This document shows positions 12,986 through 23,063 of a stretch of DNA of 64,000 bases, in pieces. Position 1 is the first letter of the stretch. Each line of letters begins with the position of its first letter. Made by a program: the position numbers and the translations under genes. The notes beneath the pieces were generated by a model. That model saw nothing but the letters and a program-made list of their open reading frames with translations, was not told where the DNA came from and searched no databases. Location: contig NC_135504.1 of NCBI RefSeq assembly GCF_052857255.1, positions 135,086,929 to 135,150,928 on the forward strand, read 5' to 3'. The stretch comes from Amblyomma americanum. Lineage: Eukaryota > Arthropoda > Arachnida > Ixodida > Ixodidae.

Positions 12986-13929
12986 GCAAGTTGCGTCGCC
13001 TGTGGAGCATGAGACACCGACACTGTGGCCAGACTAAATTTAGAGTTCCTGATTTTAAATGAGGCTTGCAGTGCAGGCAAACGTGGGAACGTTCAGTAGT
13101 TGCGAAAAGAGTTTCTTAACGCTGCCGGTACACCGCATGCCCATGTGAGCAAGTTGTTCGGTGTAGTTCTGTCGCACTCAGTCATTCTTTCCAGTGCCAT
13201 GACAGACGTAAGCACCAGCAAAAGAGCTTGTGAGACGTCGACCTGGAAATGACCAGAACGATACGGTGTTGAAAACAATCCTCGACGCAGCAGCACCACG
13301 TGGCACCTGACCCTTGGGGCCGTCAGAGGCTCATGACCAGTTCTTTCCGGTGAGATGTCTTGGTTGTATTTGATTTAGTCAGTGCAATGTCTGCAATATT
13401 ACTCCAGCGACAACTGTAAAGAAGCCACTATGCTGGCGAAGCACCTTCATGCGAGAGACACACCTACGCGTGAGCGGGCCGCTTTCACCTCCAACGCGTC
13501 TCGTGCAACTGGCCGCAAGCCCGCAGCAATGCCCACTTTCTACCTTCACGTGTGCTCCGAGGCATACCCTCTCCACGATCTTAGTCCGATATAAATAAAG
13601 CACTTGTGACACGCTTGTCATGCCGGCTGGTCAGGCCTCCTCGTGGTCCATGCGAGACAGCACGCAGAATGCCCTTGCTTTTGTTCTGTTGGCTGCCCGC
13701 ACCAAAGCGCGTATGCTCGAACTTCGAAGGCGAAAACGATCTCGTTATTGCGTACCATCCGCGAAATGCGACACGATATCTTCTTCAGCGTCAGGTCTAA
13801 AAATTCATGGCTGCGAACGACAGAAAATTGAAGTCATTGTCTTGCCATAAGTGTCGTGCCATTCCAGGTGCCGTCTACTACGGTGAAGAGGCGTTAACTT
13901 AATAGAGGACGCAAATTGTGACGTGAGAG

Positions 13930-14572
13930 CTTGACCTGAAATTTTTTTATCCCTTTGTACAAAAATTACCTCGACAAAAAATTTCAGAAATGAAAAGCAA
14001 TAAGCTTTCTATGTAACCCGGATTTGTTTGTATTTTTAGTCATGCCACCTCAGTGTGAAAGTAACGAGTGTTTTTGGCTCAAAACGCACTTTTTGAAACT
14101 TTAGTATTTTTTTCCGTTGATATACGCAGCTTCATCACCTGTAACATTTGTTATGGGTTCTGGACATCTAATAAAAACAAAACGACTATTTCATAATTTC
14201 CAAGAACAAATTGATCTAAATATTCTTTAAAATAAAAAACTACAAAAATGACACCTATTCATACTAAGGTTCCATTAAAAAAAAATATTTATGCTGAATT
14301 AACCTGCATGCTGCGAACTATATAGGCAGCCAGAACCTGTGCAAATGATAAAAGAATTGCGAAATGTTTTCTATAAATTTGATTTTTTTATTGATTATTG
14401 AAGAGTGCCTGGTTTCCCCTTTTCTAAATATTGAACTGACCTCAAGAATATTTTTTTCCGGCAAAAATATTTCAAGCTTTGGTTGCACAACTTATCATAA
14501 GTTTGCATGAATCTTTCTGAACAAATTGGAGATGGGCGAGTGCAACGTCTGGGATGTTTGGTATGGAATGAC
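13930..14572 (-). repeat. Right arm of the foldback
   Basis: This is the reverse complement of the left arm with scattered substitutions and small indels. The outer end contains ATGTTTGGTATGGAATGA, the counterpart of the left outer end. Confidence 0.65.
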
Positions 14573-14684
14573 CCACACTCAGTTGAGACGTCGACATGCA
14601 TGACGAGCTGGGTCTCCCGGTCCTTTCCTTCTTTTCCTCCTTTCTCTTTTTTCCTCGCTGTTTATCGTCCACGGGGGGAATCCG

Positions 14685-14890
14685 TCGCTGTTGCTGAGTG
14701 GTTGGGACGCTCGGCAACTGAGGCCGAAGACCGTGGTCGAATATTTCGCGTTTCGACCGAGCAACGCAAAAGGCGCCCATGTGCTCGACCGTTTGAGATC
14801 GAAATTACTCCGGAGCTCTCCACTACGGCACTTCTGTCTTCGTTCTTTAACTACTTCCTCAGTCCCTTCCCTGAAAACACGATGGGCCTG
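14685..14890 (+). mobile_element. Diverged Ruka-like SINE
   Basis: A tRNA-like A box (GCTGAGTGGTTGGG, near 14693) is followed by TCGAATATTTCGCG at the expected B-box position. Next comes a body with ATTACTCCGGAGCTCTCCAC and CTACGGCACTTCTGTCTTC, matching the body of the better copy at 35960-36247. It is older and more mutated than the other two copies. Confidence 0.6.
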
Positions 14891-16435
14891 CCGAGAACTG
14901 TGAACATTTCTGCGTCTTTTTCTTTCCTCTCGACGAATGCATTGACGTCATTCATCAGCATGGCCGACGACGACTGCGCGAAATGCGCTGAAAGAAGCTA
15001 AAACATCTATCGCAGTAAGCATTTCGCTAGGCCACAAACACACGAAGATAGGTTGTACAATAACATGGTACCTTCTTCGGGTGGAATAACATCGCTTTTA
15101 GCGCAGTACAGACCTGGCCATAGTTGTGTAGAGTGGTCGATCGGCACCTCCGAGCTACACGTGCGACTCTTGGCGGTTGCCGCTGGATTCAACGTTTGTT
15201 GGCCAAGAGCGCCAGAAGCATGGATGCAGCAAGCAGTTGTGGTGCGTGTGGGATTTGTTGGTTGACAGCTTTGATCGGTAAGGGGATTGAACGACAACAA
15301 TTGGCCGCAGCCGCTGCCAGTGTCGGTTTAAATCAAACAAAAACAGAGGCTGTGCGATAGGATATAAGCTGGATCCCGCTTGAAGAGCGGGAAGCACGGA
15401 GTAGCATTCTCACTGAACAACAGATGATCACGATGAATAAAAGCAGACGGTAAGCTGAGGTATTTAACTTCAATTTAGACTATATGATTTGGACTCACTT
15501 AAAGTTCGAGCGTGGGGTGTGTTCGAACATAACGTTTTGACCCCTCCGCAGACATCGGGAACTGGATGCGGTTAACTTGAGCGGAGCCTTTTTCAAATTT
15601 CCGTTGTACCTTCAAATTGACGGTTTGCGGAAACCCCTAAGTAGTCTTATCTGCAAGGCTTGCTTTCGAACCATAAGGTCTCAAACCCAGACGACACACT
15701 CACATTTATCGAGCGAACGAAAACTCCGGATGATCCCACTCTGCCTGCATCAACGTCCAGGCAAGAAAAGGGGGGAGACCGTCCATTGTCAAAGTGCTGT
15801 GGGAAGTGGGTTGTTCGTTGTAGTAGCTAAGGAAGGTGAAGAGGGAAGTTGGATTGAGAGTGTTGTTCAGCAGAGAATTTTTAGAAAGTTTAGTATGAAG
15901 TAGCTCACACATTGCTGAAAAAGGAACAAAGGTTCATTTCCTTCTATTTCCTGCCTGGCAACTACTGCAGTGCTGCAGAAGGTTGAGTGCAATCCGCTTT
16001 TGAAAACCGTACTTTAATACTCTTTCGACGGCTCTCTCAGGGCCATCTTGAAAAAAGGGGCGATTCCTTAGTTTACTCAGAAAGGAGAACATGACTCGTT
16101 TCACTTCCACAAGGAATGCGACATTGTCATCACGGAAAGAGACCATTTGGTTGGAAAACCAGACTTGTGGAGAAGCTGACCTGCAGATTTAGTAGTATTA
16201 GTGGTTTATTAGTGTACAAAGCTTTCGCTTGCCATTTCTTCCTTACGCTACTCTCAATACTTCTCGCTATCCTTTCCCTTTCACCTCAGCAGGCTGCGCT
16301 CGGGTGCTTGCAGGTTTTTTCAAATAGTGAATTTTGAACGGAGTTAAAAGGCCGCGAATGTTTCGGTTTCGTCGGTACACGACCCGCGGTGGCTCCGATA
16401 AAGCAGATTTGCAGCGTTCACTTAAACATAGTATG
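14891..16435. other. No recognisable gene
   Basis: Mixed sequence with short frames and no motif, tandem repeat or element boundary that I can support. Confidence 0.4.
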
Positions 16436-17150
16436 TTAGTCTCTGGCTAGAATGTGTAAGTGAACTCGAACAGGAGAGAGCGTTATATTTAGATTGCTAC
16501 GGCTAAATTTGTCGGCAGCCATAGAGCTCCTGAGAATCTCTTCGCGGTTCAGATCATACGGCTTTGAGGCCACCAGCACAGCCTCATTCTTTCTTAGATC
16601 AGGATGATAGAAACCAGCCGACGTGACAACGTGGCCCAGGTATCCCCCTTCGTAACCATGAAGCTGCATTTGTCGAAATTCAGCTTCAGTCCGGCTTCCT
16701 TCAAGCGATGCAGTACTCGCTCGGGTCAAGTTCTTAAGGTGATCAATATCAATCCGCCCGGTCACTAAGACGTCATCAAAGTAGAAGACCACGAGCCCAG
16801 TCCTTGCAATAACTTGCCCATCTTCATGTGGAAAATCGACAGTGCTGACGTAACGCCGAAAGACAGGTGAGTGTTTTGTTACAGCCTTTTTGACGTGTTG
16901 ATGGTCAGCAGCTTAGAGGTTGCTTCGTCCAATTTCACTTGCAAATAGGCATCTTCGCGGTCGAGCTTGGTGCATTTTTCACCTCCACTCAGTCAGGCTG
17001 AGATTTTCTACACTTGATATCGGATACCTTTCGTACACAGTCATGGGGTTTACTGTGAGCTTGAAGTCACCGCAGATTCGAATCTCTCCGTTGCGCTTGA
17101 GAATAAGCACAATGTGTGCAGCGGAAGTTAGTGCTAGACTTCTGCGAGTA
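16436..17150 (-). pseudogene. Ty3/Gypsy reverse transcriptase fragment
   Basis: Minus-strand pieces match Gypsy RT in order. About 17150-17060 reads as an N-terminal block (RNGEIRICGDFKLTVNPM). About 16975-16910 gives KLDREDAYLQVKLDEATSK. At 16795-16770 the active site reads VFYFDDVLVTG, with FDD in place of the usual YxDD. YLGHVV follows near 16650. The motifs resemble Gypsy elements similar to the nematode K02A2.6 type. Stops and frame changes occur and no LTR is visible, so this is a truncated relic. It abuts LINE-A on its right. Confidence 0.65.
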
Positions 17151-17159
17151 GCACAACCT

Positions 17160-18303
17160 TGTTATTGTAAACAGAAAAATAAATGTGAAGGACAAACCAC
17201 GTGGGAATCACATAACAGACAGACGACAATTGACTCTCGCCTAATGTCGCAGGGGATCTATAGAAAACTCGAAATAATAGAAATAGACAAAAAGGGGAAG
17301 TACAGCCTGGGAAGTGATCATAAGCGTGTTAGCAGTTGGGAGCCCTGGTCAAAAAGAAATGCAGAGCGCGAAATAAACGACGAAAAAATAGCGTTAAGAA
17401 CAGTCTGCATAGATGAGGCAATAGAGAATTATCCATGGAAAAGTGGGATTATAATCAGTTAGAACTACTCAATTGCAGGAAACTGCTGGAGAAGAAAGAG
17501 TGAGCCACAAAGCTGGCGGAACAAGGAAATTAGGGAGGCCATCGAAGAACGACGGGTACGCCGAGGAGAACGCAGAGAAGAAAAGAGGGCGCAGTTATCT
17601 GAAGGGGAAATGGTGAAAAATTGGGCATCTTAGTGCCGAAAGAAACGGCAAGTGCAGGTCTTCGTCCAGGCTAAAATAAAGCAGTCCTGTCATTGCTGGC
17701 CGGCTGAAGTTCGTGATGAAAGTAAAGAGGGCCAAGAAAAGTGTTGAACCATATGAGCTGGCTGAGTAAAACGAATCAAAGAGAGCAGGAACAGATTCAA
17801 GAGGCTGAGGGAAAATGTTTAGAGGGAGACGACGCTGTATATCAGTTACAGCTGAGTCATTTAGGAACGACGATAGGGCACTGCACCCAGATGAGGCAGC
17901 AACACAGGACAGGATAAAAGAAAACAGCTTAGAGCTGACCAGTTTTAACTGAAAAAAGGGGGAAGAAAATAATCCGAAATGCACATCCGCAGGGATAGAC
18001 GAAATTGCATTCAAGCTGATTAATGAACTCGGCCCAAGAAGCAAGGAAACTATGATAAAAGTATTGGAGACAGTCATAGCAAATAAGCAAATTCCGCACA
18101 GCTGGACACAGAGTACAATAAATTTGATTTCTAAGGCGAAAGGCGATAAGACGAACATATCTTTCCTGCCGATTACGATATCATCAGTTATATACAGGCT
18201 CGCAATGAAGGCGGTGAAATTAGAAATGTAGTCATTGGTAGAACGTAATAGAATACTCTGAGAACTTTAGAACGGCTTCAGGAGTGACAGGCGCTTAGAG
18301 GAT
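17160..18303 (+). pseudogene. LINE-A, segment 1: endonuclease end and RT start
   Basis: This is the first of three plus-strand pieces of one old LINE. The open part 17165-17462 contains TTIDSRLMSQGIYRKLE and SLGSDHKRV. The SDH triad is the end of an apurinic-type endonuclease. Downstream frames are broken but contain an INEFG/N-type block and the RT N-terminal stretch that stops at 18303 in 'ggcgcttagaggat'. The sequence resumes at 23064 in 'agcctcttcgtgcttacc', so the L2/CR1-type LINE inserted here. The 5' part of LINE-A is missing. Clade uncertain. Confidence 0.65.
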
Positions 18304-18327
18304 CAATCAATCAATCAATCAATCATT
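18303..18327 (-). repeat. Microsatellite tail of the L2/CR1-type LINE
   Basis: Six TCAA units on the plus strand (GATT on the transcript strand) follow the AATAAA signal. This is a LINE 3' tail rather than a poly-A tail. Confidence 0.8.
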
Positions 18328-18642
18328 CTTTATTTTTCCCAGAAAGAACTGGAATGGTCTCCTGGGCTAAAAGCTGGGTGAGCAGCTTGACGAGGCCCAG
18401 GAGACCGTTACATGGCAGAACAGTGAAGTTGAGAAAAAAAGAATAATGTGAATATAAAGCAATGTACACCATACGCAACATAATACAGTATTGCGGCAAC
18501 ATAATACAGTATGTAATGCACCATATTCGCCAAAATGAGCTAAAAATAGTTAAAAATAGTACAAGTTGACATAAATAACAGTACGAAATTGTAAACAAAG
18601 GAAGCACAGTAGAAAAAACTAAGTATAACATCAAAATGTGGT

Positions 18643-21510
18643 TCACAATGTTATGAAGTACGTGCGCAATTTCTTGGGATTCAGACGAGTTGTGTTTTGG
18701 TACATATTAAGCATTGATGGCAGGTTATGTGCTAATGATTGATGTTTATAGTAAGTGCGGAAGTGGGGGATTTCCCAGACATCTTTACTTCTTGTGTGTA
18801 TATCTGTGCTACGTAGTGTTAAAAATGCCAGAGATGAGAGTAAGTTCTTGACTTCAGTAGAGGAAAAAAAGAATGTTTGGAGTAATCGATATTTGTATAA
18901 GTTATCAACCCTTATGATGTTAAAGGAAACAAACGCATCTTTAGTACTGGCTGTTGGATCGATATTTCCAATGTAGCGGATAACCTTCTTTTGTAACAAA
19001 TGGAGTTTGTCTAAGTTTGTCTTTGTTGTTGTGGCCCATACCAACGAACAGTAATTTAAATAGGAATTGAATAAAGCATTATAGACTTGAAGTTTAGCTT
19101 TTACTGGAAGCAGTCTCCGACAACGCGATATCATGCCTGCAACTGAGGATAGTTTTTTCCTAAGATAGTGAGTGTGTGCATCCCAGCTTAAGTTCTGAGA
19201 AAAATGTACACCGAGGATTTTATGAACGTCCACAATTTCTATGTTATGGCACTGAAAATTAATAGACTGATGTATTTCAACAGGTTTATTCCGGGCACGG
19301 AATATCATTGCTTTTGTTTTCATTGTATTTATTTTAATTACGTTGAGCTGAGACCATATGGATAACTTCTGGAGGACTTCATTGCATTTTATTATTAGTC
19401 GGTCCACATTGTACTCGGGAATAAGTATGGTACTGTCGTCAGCATATATTATAAATTGAACTGTGGCATCTATGTTTACAAGATCATTTATATAAGTATT
19501 GAATAATAACGGTCCTAATATGCTACCTTGTGGAACGCCGTGAGTAATTGGTAGGAGGGAGGACATATAACCGTTTACATATACACACTGAGTCCTGTGG
19601 CTGAGGTAGGACTCCAGCAGGGCCAAACAATTACCGCGAATGCCATATGACTGCAGCTTACTAAGGAGCACTTTATGATGTAAGCAATCAAATGCCTTGC
19701 TGAAATCTACAAAAAGGGCAGCAGTTAACAAATTATTTTCAATATTCCGCAAGATATTTTCTTTAAGTGCTAACAAAGCTGATTCCGTTGATCTGCCTTT
19801 CCTAAATCCGTATTGTGCAGCTGTCATAACGTTTTCTTTATCGAAAAATTGTGTTATCCGAGTGAAAATGATTTTTTCAATTCCCTTGGAGAAGATAGGC
19901 AGCACAGATATCGGGCGGTAGTTAGTGGACAAGTTACGTTCGCCACCTTTAAAAATAACAGATACTCTGGCTGTTTTCATTTGCTCAGGAAAGGTTCCAG
20001 ACTCTAGAATTAAATTAAAGATATGTGCAAGTACAGGACTAATTATCGGTAAAACGTACTTAACCGGTCCTATCTGCAGGTCGTGAATGTCTAATGCTTT
20101 ACTGTTCCGCAGGCACATAAAAGTACTGTATATCTCAGATTCATCAGTTGGCTGGAGGAATATGGTTTCAGTGACAACACTATGGTGCGAATTTGTGGAG
20201 GGGGTGCCATTACATGCGGCAGCAGCGTTTACAAACTGATGATTGAAGTGTTCTACTAGAGCTTTGTCCCGTAATTCATTACCATCTACCATTACAGTAT
20301 CTGGCATATAATTTTTGCTCTCACGACCGAGGACGTCGTTCATAGCCTTCCAAGCAATGTCTGGGCTCTGCCGGGCAACATGTGCAAACAGATGCTCGTA
20401 ATATGCACACTTTGCCCGTCTAAGTTCACTGTTCACTTCGTTTCTGACTTTCTTAAATTCTTTTAAGGTTGTTTCTAAGCGTGTCTTCAAGAAAGAATGA
20501 TAGAGGCGGTTTTTGTTTGTAATTTTCTTTAAATGGTCACGAGTTACCCATGGTTTCCTGGCTTTTTTTGAAGGTTTGTGCATCTTCAATGGAAAATGCC
20601 TAGCGTACACACACACAAAACGTGTAATGAATTCATTATAGGCATCGTTAACATCCATTTTATTGGTCACGGGTGACCAGTCTTGTGACAGAATGTCCTG
20701 CTGAAATGCCTGTAAACCATTCTGGGTGATGTGCTGAGCAATAAAGGACTGTTTTTGTTTGATAGATTTGGGTGAGTGGGTAGAATATGCCATGAAAACT
20801 GGACAATGATCACTTATGTCGGACACAATAGTGCCAGAATTGTAAACAGTGGTATCGATATTAGTTACAAGGAGGTCAAGTACTGATGATGTAGTTCTTG
20901 TGATACGAGTTGGCGTGATTATTAAATTTTTGAAACCAGATGAAACCAAAATGTCATTAAACTCGAAAACAGAATTGCATTCTTCAAGCATGTTAATATT
21001 AAAATCTCCCGCGCAGATCAGGCGAAGGTTATTATCACAAACATAGTCCAAAAAAGATTCATAAAATTCCATAAAGCGTGCAATATTACCACTCGGAGGG
21101 CGATATAGCACAGAGATGACATCGCTCCTATTTTTGACAGTCACGATTTCATAGTCATCCGTTACAGTGCTGAAATCCGACACCAGGCAACAATTCTTTG
21201 TTTTCTTGACAAGAACTGCCACACCACCACCTCGTCTTTCTGGACGATTAAGAAAAAAATTATCGTAGCCATATATATTTACCATTTTACAATGAGTTGA
21301 ATACCATGTCTCAGAAATCATAAGAATGTCAACTTTGAAGCGAAACTGATCCAAAAGCAGAGCAATATCATCCTCCTTGTTACCAACTGAGCGGGCGTTT
21401 ATATGAATAACAGATTCGCACAAGGGGAAATCACATTTGACTTCGGTAGGTAAAGCGAGCTCTTGATAATTCATTGTGCAACTTATGTTCTGGCTTTGTG
21501 GAGTCATCAT
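18643..21510 (-). CDS. LINE ORF2: endonuclease-reverse transcriptase, 955 aa
   Basis: This single open frame encodes the enzyme that nicks target DNA and primes cDNA synthesis from the nick. The endonuclease spans about residues 33-240. It shows VIHINARSV, the SETW glutamate (Glu67), GDFNIN (169-174), LDLLVTN (211-217) and SDH (233-235). The RT spans about 480-760. It shows YRPISVLP (531-538), QYGFRKGRST (566-575), FVDFSKAFD (600-608), GVPQGSILGPLLF (658-670) and YADD (689-692), so the catalytic aspartates are present. The C-terminal region has no RNase H, as expected for L2/CR1 elements. The ATG overlaps the ORF1 stop in an ATGA arrangement (21510-21507), which suggests stop-restart translation. 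Length is normal for the group. Confidence 0.9.
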   Translation of the reverse strand: MMTPQSQNISCTMNYQELALPTEVKCDFPLCESVIHINARSVGNKEDDIALLLDQFRFKVDILMISETWYSTHCKMVNIYGYDNFFLNRPERRGGGVAVLVKKTKNCCLVSDFSTVTDDYEIVTVKNRSDVISVLYRPPSGNIARFMEFYESFLDYVCDNNLRLICAGDFNINMLEECNSVFEFNDILVSSGFKNLIITPTRITRTTSSVLDLLVTNIDTTVYNSGTIVSDISDHCPVFMAYSTHSPKSIKQKQSFIAQHITQNGLQAFQQDILSQDWSPVTNKMDVNDAYNEFITRFVCVYARHFPLKMHKPSKKARKPWVTRDHLKKITNKNRLYHSFLKTRLETTLKEFKKVRNEVNSELRRAKCAYYEHLFAHVARQSPDIAWKAMNDVLGRESKNYMPDTVMVDGNELRDKALVEHFNHQFVNAAAACNGTPSTNSHHSVVTETIFLQPTDESEIYSTFMCLRNSKALDIHDLQIGPVKYVLPIISPVLAHIFNLILESGTFPEQMKTARVSVIFKGGERNLSTNYRPISVLPIFSKGIEKIIFTRITQFFDKENVMTAAQYGFRKGRSTESALLALKENILRNIENNLLTAALFVDFSKAFDCLHHKVLLSKLQSYGIRGNCLALLESYLSHRTQCVYVNGYMSSLLPITHGVPQGSILGPLLFNTYINDLVNIDATVQFIIYADDSTILIPEYNVDRLIIKCNEVLQKLSIWSQLNVIKINTMKTKAMIFRARNKPVEIHQSINFQCHNIEIVDVHKILGVHFSQNLSWDAHTHYLRKKLSSVAGMISRCRRLLPVKAKLQVYNALFNSYLNYCSLVWATTTKTNLDKLHLLQKKVIRYIGNIDPTASTKDAFVSFNIIRVDNLYKYRLLQTFFFSSTEVKNLLSSLAFLTLRSTDIHTRSKDVWEIPHFRTYYKHQSLAHNLPSMLNMYQNTTRLNPKKLRTYFITL

Positions 21511-22340
21511 TCCTGCCCACTCTCGTTACGAGCCGATGTGTCGCCTATCTGCCTGGAAACAATCTTCTCGACATCACACTCCCTCGCTATCTGAATGATA
21601 GGCGTATTATCTGCTTGCTTCGCGAAAATCTTTCCGTTGTTCGTCCAAACTGATTTCCAGCTGTGTTCGTATTTCCTTTTCACGGTCATTCCAAGAAGCT
21701 TTTTTAGCGCTGGGCAAAGATGTTCATTTACATAAACTGGGGTTGTATCTTCGAAACCAAGGTCACTGTTTGTGAACCGTTCCTTCCTAGCCTTTCTCAA
21801 AACAGCATCACGCTTCGCTCGTGATCTAAACTGGACGACGATGTTGGTCTTGTTGACGTTTTTCTTTGTCGGGACGCGATGGCAGGTTTCAATATCGCTT
21901 TCCTCAATAGGCTCACTTATCAAGCTGCCAATGTGGGACAGTATTTCGGGGAGTGATTCAGTTTCCTTCTTGATTACGCCTTGAATTTCAAGGTTGCTTT
22001 TTCTGGAATATTGCTCAGACTGAACAAGCCTGTATTCGAGATCGTCTATTTTGATTTCCAGGGATGAACACTTTGCGTGGAGAGCTTTATTTGCAACTCT
22101 TAGCTGCGTATTTTTTGCTGCCTCATCGTCCAGCTTTTTTCCCAGGTCCTCAATCGTTTGATGTGCGAATTCCAAACTCTGGGTTATATTTCTCTGCTCA
22201 TTTTTCAGTTCTCGGATTTCACTTCGCAAGTCTCGTTCAAGGGACTCACGAAAAGCTTTGACTTCTTGTTTCAGTTCCTCCTTTAATTTAGCCAATTCAG
22301 TTCTCATGTCTTCCTTTAGTTTGCCTATTTCTTTACTCAT
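21507..22340 (-). CDS. LINE ORF1: coiled-coil nucleic-acid-binding protein, 277 aa
   Basis: I place the start at the ATG giving MSKEIGKLKEDM, because the related copy at 40008-43990 has MSKELVKL at the same place. The frame stays open further upstream (to 22556), but that part is hydrophobic and enters the 5' monomer, so it is probably not translated. Residues 1 to about 120 form a long charged coiled coil rich in Lys, Glu and Leu. The C-terminal half has SRKSNLEIQGV, a cluster of basic residues and VYVNEHLCPALKKLLG, typical of ORF1 proteins in this group with an RRM/esterase-free layout. The likely role is binding the LINE RNA. Its stop codon overlaps the ORF2 start. Confidence 0.8.
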   Translation of the reverse strand: MSKEIGKLKEDMRTELAKLKEELKQEVKAFRESLERDLRSEIRELKNEQRNITQSLEFAHQTIEDLGKKLDDEAAKNTQLRVANKALHAKCSSLEIKIDDLEYRLVQSEQYSRKSNLEIQGVIKKETESLPEILSHIGSLISEPIEESDIETCHRVPTKKNVNKTNIVVQFRSRAKRDAVLRKARKERFTNSDLGFEDTTPVYVNEHLCPALKKLLGMTVKRKYEHSWKSVWTNNGKIFAKQADNTPIIQIARECDVEKIVSRQIGDTSARNESGQE

Positions 22341-22494
22341 GACCAAGGTGGCTAGTTTCTTTGCACAAACCAAAAACACGAAACACAGAAACACGAAATG
22401 GAAACAATGCACTGTACACCCGTAACTTGACTCGTAATGAGCGGTTTCTAGATTGGCAGCAGCGACGAAGCGCAGAACAGAAGTAGACCAGTGG

Positions 22495-22514
22495 AAAAAA
22501 AAAATTTTTTTTTT
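22495..22514. repeat. A10T10 palindrome upstream of ORF1
   Basis: Ten A followed by ten T lie between the innermost 242-bp monomer and the ORF1 leader. It may be a scar of element assembly or a weak promoter part; its role is unknown. Confidence 0.7.
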
Positions 22515-22522
22515 AGCACTAA

Positions 22523-23063
22523 CCTGCAATGAAGCAGAAGACTTAGCGAAGTGCACACACGCTTCACCGCTACTGCCAAGTGAAGGCTGTGGGGATGAAG
22601 GGGCTCCTTTTGTAGGGTCCAGTCGAAAGACGACTACGCAGGCGTAGACGAAGCAGCAAGTAGCAGGCGTACGTAGCCAGCGATTACGCCTCCTGGTATC
22701 TGGAAAGCCGATGATCGCACGGGCGTTGGACCGGATGGCTTTTAAACAACTTTGCAGTATGTGCCCTGCAATGAAGCAGAAGACTTAGCGAAGTGCACAC
22801 ACGCTTCACCGCTACTGCCAAGTGAAGGCTGTGGGGATGAAGGGGCTCCTTTTGTAGGGTCCAGTCGAAAGACGACTACGCAGGCGTAGACGAAGCAGCA
22901 AGTAGCAGGCGTACGTAGCCAGCGATTACGCCTCCTGGTATCTGGAAAGCCGATGATCGCACGGGCGTTGGACCGGATGGCTTTTAAACAACTTTGCAGT
23001 ATGTGCCCTGCAATGAAGCAGAAGACTTAGCGAAGTGCACACACGCTTCACCGCTACTGCCAA
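22523..23063 (-). repeat. 242-bp tandem 5' UTR monomers of the L2/CR1-type LINE
   Basis: Units start at 22523, 22765 and 23007, exactly 242 bp apart. Two units are complete and the third is a partial 57-bp unit that ends at the junction with LINE-A. By eye the two full units are identical or nearly so. The position at the 5' end of the LINE transcript resembles the promoter monomers of mouse L1, so they may carry internal promoter activity. That role is inferred from layout only. Confidence 0.85.

Larger units (their letters stand above)
12331..14572. mobile_element. Foldback-like element with long imperfect inverted arms
   Basis: The arms 12331-12985 and 13930-14572 are inverted copies of each other around a unique centre of about 0.95 kb. 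By eye the match is good but imperfect (about three quarters), with the best block being AAAGTGCGTTTTGAGCC near 12808 and its complement near 14075. No transposase is visible in either arm or in the centre, so it resembles a non-autonomous foldback or MITE-like DNA element. I could not define a target duplication at the ends. An alternative is two opposed copies of one dispersed repeat. Confidence 0.6.
18304..23063 (-). mobile_element. Nearly intact L2/CR1-type LINE
   Basis: A complete-looking non-LTR retrotransposon of about 4.76 kb. In transcript order it has tandem 242-bp 5' monomers (23063-22523), ORF1 (22340-21507), ORF2 (21510-18643), a 3' UTR and a (GATT)n tail directly after AATAAAGAAT (18335-18303). 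Both ORFs are uninterrupted. It lies inside LINE-A: the left flank ends 'cgcttagaggat' and the right flank begins 'agcctcttcgtg', which join without a visible target duplication. Short or absent duplications and microsatellite tails are usual for CR1/L2-group LINEs. It could have been competent for retrotransposition recently, but I cannot test activity from sequence. Confidence 0.85.

Noticed and set aside
12538..13080. 180-aa minus-strand open frame
   Set aside because: It falls in the AT-rich foldback arm, with no motif and no counterpart open frame in the other arm.
17595..18158. 187-aa minus-strand open frame with membrane-like composition
   Set aside because: It is antisense to LINE-A coding sequence; the composition follows from the plus-strand LINE.
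22341..22556. N-terminal extension of LINE ORF1 with hydrophobic segments
   Set aside because: It runs into the 242-bp monomer. The related copy supports a start at the MSKE methionine.
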